Shown one piece after another: positions 7,266-15,662 of a stretch of DNA of 64,000 nt. Source of the stretch: Actinokineospora auranticolor (GTDB lineage: Bacteria > Actinomycetota > Actinomycetes > Mycobacteriales > Pseudonocardiaceae); contig NZ_PTIX01000005.1 in the NCBI RefSeq assembly GCF_002934265.1, forward strand, positions 186,001-250,000, given 5' to 3'. How positions within the stretch are numbered: position 1 is the first letter of the stretch; the number at the start of each line of letters is the position of its first letter. The translations under genes were made by a program, and so were the position numbers. The notes under the pieces were generated by a model. It was not told the origin of the DNA and made no database searches. It was given only the letters and a program-made list of their open reading frames with translations.

Positions 7266-8279
7266 TCAGCCTCTTTTGAAGAACTCGACCTCCCCGACGG
7301 CGATGTGCTTGCCCGGGCCGAGACCGGCGGCGGCGCGCACCGTCAACCGGACCCGGGTCACGTCGCTGATGGCCGTGTCCTGCTGTTGGGGGCCCGGCTC
7401 GTCGGCCAGGCTCATCGGGAACGACTCGGTGGTGCCGTCGGCGGCGGTGGTGGTGATGTCGAACCGCGTCGCCCTGGCCTCCGCCGCGAACTCCTCCGCC
7501 TTCGCCGACGGGCCGGTGTGCACCACGATCGTCAACAACCGCACCGGCTGGTCGAAGGTCACCTCCAGGGACGCGCCCACGGCGGGCGAACCCCAGTACC
7601 GGTTGCTCGCCCCGTCGGTCGCCGCCGTCGCCGGGTGCCCCGGCACTTCCGCGGTCGCGACCGTCCCGGCGGGTGCGGTGGGCACGGTCTTGGAGGTCTT
7701 GTCCAGCACGTCCTGCACCAGCCGGGCGCCGAGCGGGTAGAGGGCGACCGCGGCGATCACCACCGCGATGAGCAACAGCAACAGGATCAGGCGGCGGCTC
7801 ACCGCCCCCGACCCGCCCAGCTTGCCGCGGCCCCGCTTCGCCGCGGCTTCCTGCTCCTCCGGGTTCAGCGGGGTGGCGCACCGGCGGCAGAACCGCCGCC
7901 CGGGCGGGTTCGCGGTCCCGCAGGACGGACACGGCGGGCCCTCGACGGCGGTCTCGGCCACCTCCACCCGCCGCTCGGGGCGCGGCGCGACGGGCTTGGC
8001 GGGCTGCACGGCGCCGGGAGTGTCCGGCGGGGCGTGCGGAGTCACGCCGCCCGACACCTTCGACACGCGGGGTGGCTTGTCCGGCTCCGGGGTTGGTGGT
8101 TCCCCGGTTGGGGGCTCGGTGGGTTCTGCCTCGCTCGGGGGTCCGGTGGGATTCGTCGGGGGTGGCGGGGTGGGTCCGGGGTCTGCCGGGGTGGTTTGGC
8201 CCCAGCCGAGGTAGGTGCCGCAGTTGCCGCAGAAGTCGTCGTTGGGTTGGACCCGGGCACCGCAGTTCGGACAGGTCAT
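7266..8279 (-). CDS. eCIS-locus zinc-ribbon membrane protein with discoidin-like C-terminal domain
   Basis: This 337-residue protein has a zinc ribbon at the N-terminus (MTCPNCGARV, FCGNCGTYLG), a Pro-rich linker, and a second zinc ribbon at about residues 115-140 (CPSCGTANPPGRRFCRRCA). One membrane helix follows at about 160-183, then a C-terminal beta-rich domain (about 205-335: NRYWGSPAVGASLEVTFDQP, RVRLTVRAAAG, VGEVEFF). That domain resembles the discoidin-like NADase-type glycan-binding fold. The zinc ribbons should be cytoplasmic and the binding domain outside. The ATG overlaps the stop of the preceding tail gene (ATGA), so it is the last gene of the coupled eCIS array. It may tie the particle to the envelope; that role is inferred from position. 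Confidence 0.8.
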   Translation of the reverse strand: MTCPNCGARVQPNDDFCGNCGTYLGWGQTTPADPGPTPPPPTNPTGPPSEAEPTEPPTGEPPTPEPDKPPRVSKVSGGVTPHAPPDTPGAVQPAKPVAPRPERRVEVAETAVEGPPCPSCGTANPPGRRFCRRCATPLNPEEQEAAAKRGRGKLGGSGAVSRRLILLLLLIAVVIAAVALYPLGARLVQDVLDKTSKTVPTAPAGTVATAEVPGHPATAATDGASNRYWGSPAVGASLEVTFDQPVRLLTIVVHTGPSAKAEEFAAEARATRFDITTTAADGTTESFPMSLADEPGPQQQDTAISDVTRVRLTVRAAAGLGPGKHIAVGEVEFFKRG

Positions 8280-8827
8280 GGGGCACCGTTCCCGTGGAAT
8301 TCGATGGTCCAGTCGACGTGCCAGGGGCAGGCGGCGGCGACCAGGGCGCGGATCCGGGGTTGGTCGACGTCGGCCGCCGCCCATACGCGGATGGTCACCC
8401 TGGGTGGGGTGTCGTCGTCCTCCGTGGGCAGGTCGGTGCTGGTGGAGGACCAGGTGCACCCGGGGCCGTCATCGACCTCGGCGCGCACCCCGGCGCACTG
8501 CCACAACCGCTCGACCAAACCCCTCGCGGTGCCACGGGCGCGGTGCGACGCCATGGCGCCCGCCACGGCGCCCCGGCTCACGGTGGCGGCCCAGCGCGGG
8601 TCGAGCTCGGCGGCGACCCACGCGCCGAGCCAGGGCACGAAGTCCTCGGGCGTGAGGTGGGCGGTGAGGTAGGCGGGGAAGTTGTCCAGGGTGGCGAGAA
8701 TGGGGGCGAAGACGTCGTCCAGACCTGCCGTCAGGCGTTGGACGAAGCTGTCGGCGGCGTAGACGGCGGGCAGCCCCTCGCCCAGGGGACGGCGGCTGAC
8801 GAGTCCGGGAACGGCGGCACGGGTCAT
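8276..8827 (-). CDS. Phage tail protein (TIGR02242-like) of the eCIS baseplate
   Basis: This 183-residue protein carries the conserved start of the TIGR02242 tail-protein family: LPAVYAADSFVQRLTAGLDD, then LATLDNFPAYLTAHLTPEDF and VPWLGAWV. An ARGTARGLVERLWQ motif follows near residue 110 (family form YRxRGTRxGL). In contractile tails this protein (Afp12-like or P2 gpI-like) sits next to the baseplate J wedge. Its ATG overlaps the stop of the low-complexity ORF upstream, and its own stop overlaps the next gene, so translation is coupled on both sides. The C-terminal half (PPRVTIRVWAA) is a beta-rich family-specific extension. Confidence 0.85.
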   Translation of the reverse strand: MTRAAVPGLVSRRPLGEGLPAVYAADSFVQRLTAGLDDVFAPILATLDNFPAYLTAHLTPEDFVPWLGAWVAAELDPRWAATVSRGAVAGAMASHRARGTARGLVERLWQCAGVRAEVDDGPGCTWSSTSTDLPTEDDDTPPRVTIRVWAAADVDQPRIRALVAAACPWHVDWTIEFHGNGAP

Positions 8828-9318
8828 AGACGGGTCACCGCCCTCGGGTGCCGGCGCGGTCCGAAGAGCGGGTTGGCGGCGGGCCACGGGGATGTCGGCC
8901 GCGGGACGGCCGGTCGTGTGGTGTTCGGCCGAGTGGAGATGGGCCGTGCGGCTGTGGCAGACCGCGCGCAGGTGGTTGGAGAGGAGACAGTCCGCGCGAC
9001 AGCGGGCGGCTGTGTGGTGGGTGGCGGTTCAAAGGCGTGCTGAGGGCCGGTCGGCCGTGCCGCACTCGGTCGTGCGGTGACCCATGGCGCGGAGAGCGGT
9101 CGTGCGGTGGCGGGCCACGCGGTGACCGGTCGGGCGGTGGGTGACGGTGCGGTGGTTGGCCGAGCAAAGGCCGGCCGGGTGGCGATTGGCCGCTGTGTGG
9201 TCCGCCGTGCGCGGGGCGGCCGGCGGGTGGACGAGGCGGTGTTTCCTCGCTGCTCGGGCACCACGTGGTGTGGACGGGGTGTCGAGTTCGAGTAGTGCGG
9301 CCGCGTGGTGGGGATCAT
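8824..9318 (-). CDS. Low-complexity Pro/Thr/Ala/Arg-rich protein between baseplate genes
   Basis: This 164-residue frame fills the gap between the baseplate J gene and the TIGR02242 tail gene. It overlaps both by four bases (ATGA), which strongly suggests it is translated. The sequence is dominated by short repeats of (T/A)xRP type, as in RPVTAWPATARPLSAPW and RPISTRPNTTRPAVPRP, and ends NPLFGPRRHPRAVTRL. It is strongly basic and should be disordered. There are no domains, membrane segments or signal peptide. I do not recognise a family. Similar low-complexity frames lie at 11996-12508 and 14282-14509. It could be a flexible linker or assembly factor; a non-functional spacer kept only for coupling is the alternative. 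Confidence 0.6.
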   Translation of the reverse strand: MIPTTRPHYSNSTPRPHHVVPEQRGNTASSTRRPPRARRTTQRPIATRPAFARPTTAPSPTARPVTAWPATARPLSAPWVTARPSAARPTGPQHAFEPPPTTQPPAVARTVSSPTTCARSATAARPISTRPNTTRPAVPRPTSPWPAANPLFGPRRHPRAVTRL

Positions 9319-11246
9319 GGTTCGACCACCGTGACCTGGTGCTGGTGGGAGAAGACCAGGGCGTGGGGTGCCAGGTCGACGCGTTCGGTGGCTTGGCCTC
9401 GGCGGCCGGTGATGGGGTCTGCGGGGAAGAGGCGGACGGCCTCGACGAGGTCCACGCCGGGGACCCGTTGCAGGGCGGCGAAGATGGCGCCGTATTGGAC
9501 GGGTTTGCCGAAGGGCCAGCCGGTGGCGGTTTCGCCGCCGTGGATGGGGTCGAGATAGGTGTGCAGGGCCGCCAGGGCCGCCTGCTCCACCTCGGCGCCG
9601 CCGGTGGAGTGGAGGCGGGCCACGACGGTGACGCCCTGGTAGAAGGGGGGCTCCACCTGGACCCGGGTGCCGATCAGCCTGCGTTCGTCCAGGTGGGTGG
9701 CGATGGCGGCGAGCATGTCGTCGGTGGGGATCAGCTGCTCGAAGCGGAGTGGGCCGCCCGGGGTGTCGGGGGTCGCGTGGGGGACGACCAGGACTCGGGC
9801 CGTGCCCGCGCCGACGGCGAGGCAGCGGACTCGGGCGGCGGCGGGGGCCGCGAGGCGGGCCAGGTGCTCGTAGTCCTCGGTGGTGACGGCTCGCTCCTGC
9901 ACTCGTAGTTGGTGGGGGGCGCGGACCTTCGCCTCCTCGACTGATTCGCCGTCGACGCCGCCGGTGGCCGCCTCGCGGTTCTCCACCGAGGAGACGTACG
10001 GGACCGAGCTGCGCAGCACCGAGATGGCGCCGCGCGCGACGTTGCCGCTACGGCCGCCGCCGGTGCGGTAGCGGGGGACGCGGATGTGCGAACCCTTGGC
10101 CGGGACCTCGCCGTAGGCGCGCAGCGAGCCGTCCGACTCGCGCACGCCGGGCGGGAACTCGACGTCACCTGTGGTCGCGTTCAGGGTGACGTGGCGGTCT
10201 CGGGGGCCGGACAGGCCGAAGTGGTCCACGACCGACCACTCCTGCCACCCGTCCACCGACGACACCTCCACGACCACCGGCGGCCCATCCATGAGCACCG
10301 GCACCCGCCCCAGCCGGAAGCGCTGGCCCGGCACCCCGGCGGACACGCCGAGGTGCGCGTCGAACACGGTCTCCGCGTGTTCGACGTCGGTCCAGCCGCC
10401 GATGGTGTCGACCTCGGCGACGCGGACGGTGGGGGACTCCGAGTAGAACGGCTGCCCCTCCACCGGCTCCACCACCCGGCACCGCAGCCAGCCCGCCCGC
10501 ACCCCGGCGGCGACCGACTCCACGTGCCCGGCGGGTACGCGCAGCACCACGTCGCCGGGCCGGTTGAGCCCGCCCGTGGTGTCCTCGAACGCCTGGCACT
10601 CCCGCCACCCGTCGGGCGTCCACGCCTCCCACACCAGCGGCGGCTGCCGCGGGTCGACGCCGACGCCCTCCACCCGGCTGTCCAACCGCACCGCCACCAC
10701 GCACCGCGGGACCGCGCCGGTCAGCCCGAACAACAGCACGTCGCCGGGCGCGGGGCGGGCCTGGAAGCACGGCACGTCCCGGCCCGCGGCCAGGTCGTTG
10801 CCGCGGTCGACGTGCTCCCCGTCCGCCGACGCCGTCACCAGCCTGGTCAGCTCGCACGGCACGATCGGCAGGTCGGCCACGGAGGCGAACACCACCGCCT
10901 CGCCGTCCTCGGTCTGCTGGGTCGCCACCTCCGTGCCCGCGGGCAGCGGCACCGTCTCCCGCCGCGCCGCCGACAGCCAGAACACCACCTCCGCGCGCGC
11001 CGCGGCAGGCGGGAACAGCGTCACCCCCAGCAGGTCGAGGAACGCCAGGTAGTGCCGCTCCGGCACCCGGTTGAGCCGGTACACCACCTGGTCGACCATG
11101 TGCGCGAACGTCTCGATCAGCGTGACCCCGGGGTCGGACACGTTGTGGTCCGTCCACTCGGGACTGCGCTGCCGCACGAAGCGCTTGGCCTCGTCGACCA
11201 GCTGCTGGAAGCGGCGGTCGTCGAGGTTGGGGGCCGGGAGCGCCAT
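9315..11246 (-). CDS. eCIS baseplate assembly protein, baseplate J-like (Afp11 type)
   Basis: This 643-residue protein starts MALPAPNLDDRRFQQLVDEA and continues with the conserved TIGR02243/baseplate J segment EWTDHNVSDPGVTLIETFAH, then VDQVVYRLNRVPERHYLAFL and LLGVTLFPPAAARAEV. A central beta-rich region and a C-terminal J-like domain (VTTEDYEHLARLAAPAAARV, RVQVEPPFYQGVTVVARLH, DPIHGGETATGWPFGKPVQY) complete the family architecture. It would form the wedges of the baseplate that trigger sheath contraction. The start overlaps the gp25 stop (TGATG), and its stop overlaps the following low-complexity ORF. Length is in the usual range for actinobacterial eCIS members. Confidence 0.92.
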   Translation of the reverse strand: MALPAPNLDDRRFQQLVDEAKRFVRQRSPEWTDHNVSDPGVTLIETFAHMVDQVVYRLNRVPERHYLAFLDLLGVTLFPPAAARAEVVFWLSAARRETVPLPAGTEVATQQTEDGEAVVFASVADLPIVPCELTRLVTASADGEHVDRGNDLAAGRDVPCFQARPAPGDVLLFGLTGAVPRCVVAVRLDSRVEGVGVDPRQPPLVWEAWTPDGWRECQAFEDTTGGLNRPGDVVLRVPAGHVESVAAGVRAGWLRCRVVEPVEGQPFYSESPTVRVAEVDTIGGWTDVEHAETVFDAHLGVSAGVPGQRFRLGRVPVLMDGPPVVVEVSSVDGWQEWSVVDHFGLSGPRDRHVTLNATTGDVEFPPGVRESDGSLRAYGEVPAKGSHIRVPRYRTGGGRSGNVARGAISVLRSSVPYVSSVENREAATGGVDGESVEEAKVRAPHQLRVQERAVTTEDYEHLARLAAPAAARVRCLAVGAGTARVLVVPHATPDTPGGPLRFEQLIPTDDMLAAIATHLDERRLIGTRVQVEPPFYQGVTVVARLHSTGGAEVEQAALAALHTYLDPIHGGETATGWPFGKPVQYGAIFAALQRVPGVDLVEAVRLFPADPITGRRGQATERVDLAPHALVFSHQHQVTVVEP

Positions 11247-11647
11247 CACTCGCCTCCCTCGGGGATCGTGTAGAAGGGGAACACCAGGTTCCGCGGGTCG
11301 TTGGTGGAGCGGATCGTGTAGCGCACGTCCACGTAGAGCACCCCGGCGTCGGCGGTGTCGTAGGAGACCAGCACGTCCGACACGGTGATCCGCGGCTCCC
11401 ACCGGCGCAGCGCCGACCGCACCTCGTAGCCGATGCGGCCCGCGGTGGCGCCGTCGCTGGGGGCGAAGACGAAGTCGTGGATGCCGCAGCCGAACTCCGG
11501 GCGCATCGGCCGCTCACCCGGCGCCGTGCCCAGGATCAGCCGGATCGCCTGCTCGATCTCCCGCTCGTGCTCGACCATGGCGATGCCGCCGGTGGGTCCG
11601 ACACCGGTCGGGAAGGCCCAGCCGCGCCCGATGAACCGCTCGCTCAC
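11246..11647 (-). CDS. gp25/GPW-family baseplate wedge protein
   Basis: This 133-residue protein has the GPW/gp25 signature: GRGWAFP near the start, REIEQAIRLILGTAPGERPM, RPEFGCGIHDFVFAP and ALRRWEPRITVSDVLV. This protein (Afp9-like) is a conserved lysozyme-like wedge part linking the sheath start to the baseplate. The GTG start overlaps the stop of the PAAR gene (GTGA). The stop overlaps the J-like gene (TGATG). Confidence 0.95.
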   Translation of the reverse strand: MSERFIGRGWAFPTGVGPTGGIAMVEHEREIEQAIRLILGTAPGERPMRPEFGCGIHDFVFAPSDGATAGRIGYEVRSALRRWEPRITVSDVLVSYDTADAGVLYVDVRYTIRSTNDPRNLVFPFYTIPEGGE

Positions 11648-11964
11648 GGCCGCTCCCCGATGATCACGTTCGGCGCCCCGGTGAGGATGGTCGCGCCGCA
11701 GGTGGTCAGGTCCCCGACGCAGGCCAGCGGCGCCCCGCCGACGAAGACCTGCCGCGGCCGGGGCAGCGGCATGACCCGGTTCAGCGGACCGAGCTGCGGG
11801 TGGATCGCGCACTGGTGCACCGACGCCAGCACGACCGCGGGCCGCCCGGCGATGAACACCGACATCAGCCGGGGCGGCGGCGGGACCGGCGCCAGCAGCA
11901 CACCGGTCGGCGGTGGCAGCCGGGTGTGGCTGGTGGTGTCGGTGATCCTGGCCGCGGCGGGCAT
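11644..11964 (-). CDS. PAAR-motif spike-tip protein
   Basis: This 106-residue protein starts at ATG 11964 with CGAGGAG well placed upstream. It contains PAAR-like repeats (MPAAARITDTTSH, GRPAVVLASVHQCAIHP, GGAPLACVGDLTTCGATILT) with the His and Cys residues that bind the tip metal. The fold is a short cone that caps the VgrG spike and pierces the target. The same frame stays open far upstream, but the ribosome binding site favours this start. Next genes: VgrG-like spike upstream, gp25 downstream. Confidence 0.9.
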   Translation of the reverse strand: MPAAARITDTTSHTRLPPPTGVLLAPVPPPPRLMSVFIAGRPAVVLASVHQCAIHPQLGPLNRVMPLPRPRQVFVGGAPLACVGDLTTCGATILTGAPNVIIGERP

Positions 11965-11995
11965 CGGTGTCTTCTCCTCGTGGGATCGGTTCTGG

Positions 11996-12508
11996 TCAGG
12001 TGGTGTCGCGGGGGCCGTGCTCGCGACCGGGGTGTCCGGGTGTGCGCGGTCGGGGTCGACTCGGGTCCCGGTTCCGGCCACGCGGACCTGCCGGGGACGT
12101 GGTCGGCCGGGTCGATGAGGCGGTGCGGGCAGGGGCGGCCCGGCGGGTCGGGACGATCCAGGTCGGGTACGACTTCCGGCCCGGTCGACGGGTACCTGCC
12201 GGGGGCCGAGCCGCTCTCGCCGCTTGCCGCCGAAGGCGGCCCGGCGGGGCCGCGGTCGACCGATATCGGTCGTCGGGCGCGGCGGCCCGCCGGGCGCGGG
12301 CGGGCGACGCTCGGCACTGTCCACTGTAGTCATTTGGGGTGCGTCGGTGTTGGTGCGGGCCGGTTCCGGTGTCGCGGTGGGGGTCTCGTGGGCGCGGGTG
12401 AGGTTGGTGGTCGAGCGGAACCGGCCGCGCTCGTGTCGCCCGCTGAGCTCGGGCGGGCGGCGGGCGGAACCGTCCATGGTGGCCGCGTCGGTGTTGGTGC
12501 GGGGTCAT
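11996..12508 (-). CDS. Possible low-complexity Arg/Pro-rich protein after VgrG
   Basis: An ATG at 12508 overlaps the VgrG stop (TGATG) and opens a 170-codon frame ending 31 bases before the PAAR start. It reads MTPHQHRRGHHGRFRPPPAR and stays Arg/Pro/Thr-rich with no domain. Position and coupling match the other two low-complexity ORFs of this operon. Against it, codon bias in the first 150 bases is better in another frame, which starts at ATG 12477 (MDGSARRPPELSGRHERGRF) and runs openly into the PAAR frame. Either frame may be used, or the 540-base gap may be a non-coding spacer. No family is recognised. Confidence 0.4.
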   Translation of the reverse strand: MTPHQHRRGHHGRFRPPPARAQRATRARPVPLDHQPHPRPRDPHRDTGTGPHQHRRTPNDYSGQCRASPARARRAAAPDDRYRSTAAPPGRLRRQAARAARPPAGTRRPGRKSYPTWIVPTRRAAPARTASSTRPTTSPAGPRGRNRDPSRPRPRTPGHPGREHGPRDTT

Positions 12509-14280
12509 CAGTTGATCCGCACGATCCGGCCGCTGAGCGTGGCCAGCAGACCGCCGTCGACGTCGACGGCGCGCTGCCCCTCGATCGACACGGACGCCCC
12601 GCGCAGGTCCAGCGACCCGGCGCCCGCGTCGATCGTGATGCCGTCCGGCCGCAACTGCACCGACGTCATCGAGCCGCGCCCCCCGACCCCGGACACGGTC
12701 AGGTCGATGGTGTTCTTGGTGTTGTCCAGGCGGATCTCCAGCCGGTCGTTGCCGCTGGCGATCCGCACCCCGGGCGGGCCGGTGAGCCCGTCGATCAACT
12801 CCAGCCGGTGGCCCTTGCGGGACACCAGCGACCGCCGGTTGACCTTGCCCGCGCGGTCCACCAGCGGCAGCTGGTGCCGCGACGGCACGTCCTGGCCGTT
12901 GTAGAGCCCGCCGATGACGTACGGCCGGTCCAGGCAGCCCTGCTCGAACGCGACCAGCACCTCGTCGTCGACCTCCGGGCTGAACACCCCGCCGCCGCCC
13001 AACCCGCCCCACTGGACCGTGCGCGCCCAGTCGGTCTCGTACGTGTCGTCCAGCCACGGGAACCGCAGCTTCACCCAGCCGCGTTGCCTGCCGCCGGTTT
13101 CCTTGATGTCGGTGACGATCCCGGACACGACCCCGGGGATGCGCGGCCCCCGGGGCGTCACCCGGTCGCCCGCCGCCAGGGCCGCGAGCGACCGGTCCGG
13201 CGACGCGCTGACCAGCACCGTCGTGCGGTAGCCCAGCTCCGGGTCGAGGGTGTGGTGCACGGCGGTGGCCGTGTAGCGGCCGGAGAAGTCCGGGCCCACG
13301 TCGCCCAGCGCCACCGGGACGCCTGCCCGCAGCTTCGGGTCGCCCTCGGCGACGGCCTCGATCTCGCCCACGCCCGCGCTCACCGACCCGGCCAGCGCCT
13401 TGGCGGTCGTCGCCGCCTCCGCCTGGTTGGCGTGCGGGACGTCGGTGACCAGGGCCGTCGCCGTGCCGAACGCCTTGACCACCTTCGTCCCCGCCAGGCC
13501 GGTCTTGACCGTCTGGCTGGTGCCGGTGGTCTCGTTGGCCAGCACGGGTTTCTTCGTGTCGACGTTCCACCCGCGCGCCCGCACCGACCCGGCCGCGTCC
13601 GCGGCGGTGAGCACGGCCCGCAACGCCACGAGGTTGCGCCCGTACTGCAATACGAACCGGTTGCTCTTCGCGGGCGTCGACGGGCTCGGCGCCGACGACG
13701 CGGGCTTCAGCCGCACGAACTCCAGCTTCCCCTGCCGGTCCGCCCGCACCACGGCGCCGTGCTCGCGGGCCAGATCGGCCAGGAAGTCCCAATCGGACAC
13801 CCCACCCTGCGTCCGCTGCGCGTAGACGACCTTCTGCGCCTGAACCCGACCGACGGTCAACCCGGCCCCGCGCGCGACCTCGTTGACGATGGACTGCGCC
13901 GTCGCGTTGCGGAACGCCTTCACCTTCTGGCCGCGCATCAGCCGGTGCACCTTGCTCAACGCCCGCACCACGGTGAACGAACCGGTCTGGTCCGAGTCCA
14001 GCTCGACCGCCGTCACCTCACCGCTGAACAACGGCTCCGGCGCGCCGCCGTCGGCCACCGCAACGGCGACCTCGAGTGCCTTGCCGATGGTGATCCCCGT
14101 CTCGCGCAACAGGTCGTGGTACGGGTCGCGGAAGGTCAGCGTCGCCGAGTCGGGCAGGCCGACGTTCTCGTCGACCACCGTCCGCACCAGTTGCTGCTGC
14201 CACACCTTCGACAACGGCCCACCCGCCGTCACGATGGGATCCGCCGCGTACGACCGCGCCGCGCGTCCACCCCCGCCCAT
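12508..14280 (-). CDS. VgrG-like eCIS spike protein (Afp8 type)
   Basis: This 590-residue protein has an N-terminal gpD-like region (DPYHDLLRETGITIGKALEV, VTAVELDSD, NEVARGAGLTVGRVQAQKVV, SDWDFLADLAREHGAVVRAD). An OB-fold follows at about residues 375-460 (IVTDIKETGGRQRGWVKLRF, VDDEVLVAFEQGC, RPYVIGGLYNGQD), then a beta-helix-like tail (LEIRLDNTKNTIDLTV). This is the trimeric hub-spike of contractile injection systems, here with no C-terminal effector domain. ATG 14280 follows a small ORF by one base. The PAAR tip gene lies downstream. Confidence 0.92.
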   Translation of the reverse strand: MGGGGRAARSYAADPIVTAGGPLSKVWQQQLVRTVVDENVGLPDSATLTFRDPYHDLLRETGITIGKALEVAVAVADGGAPEPLFSGEVTAVELDSDQTGSFTVVRALSKVHRLMRGQKVKAFRNATAQSIVNEVARGAGLTVGRVQAQKVVYAQRTQGGVSDWDFLADLAREHGAVVRADRQGKLEFVRLKPASSAPSPSTPAKSNRFVLQYGRNLVALRAVLTAADAAGSVRARGWNVDTKKPVLANETTGTSQTVKTGLAGTKVVKAFGTATALVTDVPHANQAEAATTAKALAGSVSAGVGEIEAVAEGDPKLRAGVPVALGDVGPDFSGRYTATAVHHTLDPELGYRTTVLVSASPDRSLAALAAGDRVTPRGPRIPGVVSGIVTDIKETGGRQRGWVKLRFPWLDDTYETDWARTVQWGGLGGGGVFSPEVDDEVLVAFEQGCLDRPYVIGGLYNGQDVPSRHQLPLVDRAGKVNRRSLVSRKGHRLELIDGLTGPPGVRIASGNDRLEIRLDNTKNTIDLTVSGVGGRGSMTSVQLRPDGITIDAGAGSLDLRGASVSIEGQRAVDVDGGLLATLSGRIVRIN

Positions 14281-14281
14281 G

Positions 14282-14509
14282 TCACCCCGCCCTTCGGGTG
14301 TTCGACCGCGGTGATGTGCCCCGGGCACGGGTGTCACCGGCACCGAGTAGGGCGATCGAGGCGCTGATGGGACCGTTGCCACCGGTACGGCGTGGACGCG
14401 GGGGCGAATCGGAAGGCGAACCTGCCGCACCCCGGTGTGCGGGTGGGTGTCCGTCCTGCGCGGTCGGGCCGATCACGAGGTGGGATCGGTTGTCGCGTGT
14501 CGCGGGCAT
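14282..14509 (-). CDS. Small low-complexity protein between the LysM and VgrG genes
   Basis: This 75-residue frame starts at an ATG overlapping the LysM-protein stop (TGATG) and ends one base before the VgrG ATG. It fills the interval completely. It begins MPATRDNRSHLVIGPTAQDG, is rich in Arg, Pro, Gly and Ser, and has one mildly hydrophobic patch (ISASIALLGAGD). No family is recognised. The exact fit between coupled neighbours is the main support. Confidence 0.55.
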   Translation of the reverse strand: MPATRDNRSHLVIGPTAQDGHPPAHRGAAGSPSDSPPRPRRTGGNGPISASIALLGAGDTRARGTSPRSNTRRAG

Positions 14510-15231
14510 CAGACAGCCACCTCCGTGGGCACGCGGGTTGCCGGGTCGGCGGTGGTGGGGACGAGGAGTTCGCTGCCCGGGAGGAGTTCGAGGGGGTCGT
14601 CGATGTCGTTGGCTTCCGCGATGGTTCGCCACGCCGCGGGGTCGCCGTATTCCTGCCAGGCCAGTTGGGCGAGGGTGTCGCCCGCGACCACCACGTGGGT
14701 GCGGCTGGCCTCCGGGGTGCCGGAGGTGGGGTTCTGGCCCAGTGCGTCGGCGGTGGCCTCTTCGATGCCGACGGCGCAGGTCGCCCGCAGCGGGGAGCCG
14801 TCGGTGTCGAAGAGGGTGTACTCGACCGAGAAGCTCGACAGCACGCCGTCGAAGGACGTGGTGCGGCCGCTGCCCCACTCGAACCGCACCCAGGGGCTCG
14901 CGGGCTTCTTCGCCCGCAGGCTCTTCTCCGTCGGCACGCACGCGACCATCAGCTGCTCGACCTTGCGCTCCACGGAGCCGTCGTGGGTGTCCGTCGCGTC
15001 GAGGAACACCTCGAGGGACAGGGAGCGGGGGCCGCTGCCGACGAACTCCGGGGTGGCCGACTCGGCGGCCATCCGCGACGGTTTGCGGCGCCACTCGGTG
15101 CTCTTGGTCAGCGAGAGGCGGTTGGGGTTGAACTGGAACCGCACCCGCTCCAGCACCGCGCCCGGCTTGGCGCCCACCTTGGGTGGTGGTTCGAGGATGA
15201 GCAGCTGCGCCCTGGCCATGCCGCGGCTCAT
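14509..15231 (-). CDS. LysM-containing CIS tube-end/baseplate protein (Afp7 type)
   Basis: This 240-residue protein has an N-terminal CIS-tube-like domain (VRFQFNPNRLSLTKSTEWRR, RSLSLEVFLDATDTHDGSVE, WVRFEWGSGRTTSFDGVLSS) and a C-terminal LysM at about 178-230 (HVVVAGDTLAQLAWQEYGDP, ANDIDDPLELLPGSELLVP). The family matches Afp7 or gp53-like proteins, which join the tube to the spike; the LysM fold serves protein contacts rather than wall binding in this context. ATG 15231 overlaps the upstream tube gene's stop (ATGA). Confidence 0.92.
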   Translation of the reverse strand: MSRGMARAQLLILEPPPKVGAKPGAVLERVRFQFNPNRLSLTKSTEWRRKPSRMAAESATPEFVGSGPRSLSLEVFLDATDTHDGSVERKVEQLMVACVPTEKSLRAKKPASPWVRFEWGSGRTTSFDGVLSSFSVEYTLFDTDGSPLRATCAVGIEEATADALGQNPTSGTPEASRTHVVVAGDTLAQLAWQEYGDPAAWRTIAEANDIDDPLELLPGSELLVPTTADPATRVPTEVAV

Positions 15232-15653
15232 GACGCCCGCAACCCCTCGTGCGCGATCTCCAGGGTCTCCACCGCCGCCTGCGACGACGACGGGTCGAAC
15301 GACGGGCCCTGCCAGCTCACCGGCACGATCCCCAGCACCTGCCAGCGCGCGATCGGCGTGAGGTTCGGCTCCAGCGCCACGATCTCGCCGTTCTTGCGCT
15401 CCACCCGGCGCACCAGCTGCTCCAACCACCGCGACACCTTCGTGGTGTCGGCGGTGACCGGGCGGCTCAGCGTGATGTTCGTCCACGTGATGCGCGACGG
15501 GAGTTGCCAGGTGAAGCCGTTGTTGCCGCCCTCGGTGAACTGCTCCACCTCCACCTGCGCGCCGAGCCCGGTGCAGGTGTGGAACGCGCCGAGGTCGTCG
15601 CCGCCGATGGCGAGCCGGAAGTACACGCTGGTGGCGAAGACACGGTCGGTCAT
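15228..15653 (-). CDS. Second eCIS inner-tube protein (gp19-like, tube initiator)
   Basis: This 141-residue protein belongs to the T4 gp19/Afp5 tube superfamily: VYFRLAIGGDDLGAFHTCTG, GLGAQVEVEQFTEGGNNGF, LPSRITWTNITLSRPVTADT, WQVLGIVPVSWQGPSFDPSS and VETLEIAHEGL. It differs clearly from the other tube protein at 19380 and lies next to the LysM gene. This matches the usual eCIS layout, where a tube-initiator variant is encoded beside the baseplate genes. Its stop overlaps the LysM start. Confidence 0.92.
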   Translation of the reverse strand: MTDRVFATSVYFRLAIGGDDLGAFHTCTGLGAQVEVEQFTEGGNNGFTWQLPSRITWTNITLSRPVTADTTKVSRWLEQLVRRVERKNGEIVALEPNLTPIARWQVLGIVPVSWQGPSFDPSSSQAAVETLEIAHEGLRAS

Positions 15654-15662
15654 CTGCTCGTC

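Noticed and set aside
5928..7740. 459-codon plus-strand frame at 6361-7740
   Set aside because: It is antisense to the GtrA gene and to the zinc-ribbon gene, both well supported.
11800..14367. 855-codon plus-strand frame across the PAAR/VgrG region
   Set aside because: It is antisense to the VgrG-like and PAAR genes, which have full-length family matches.
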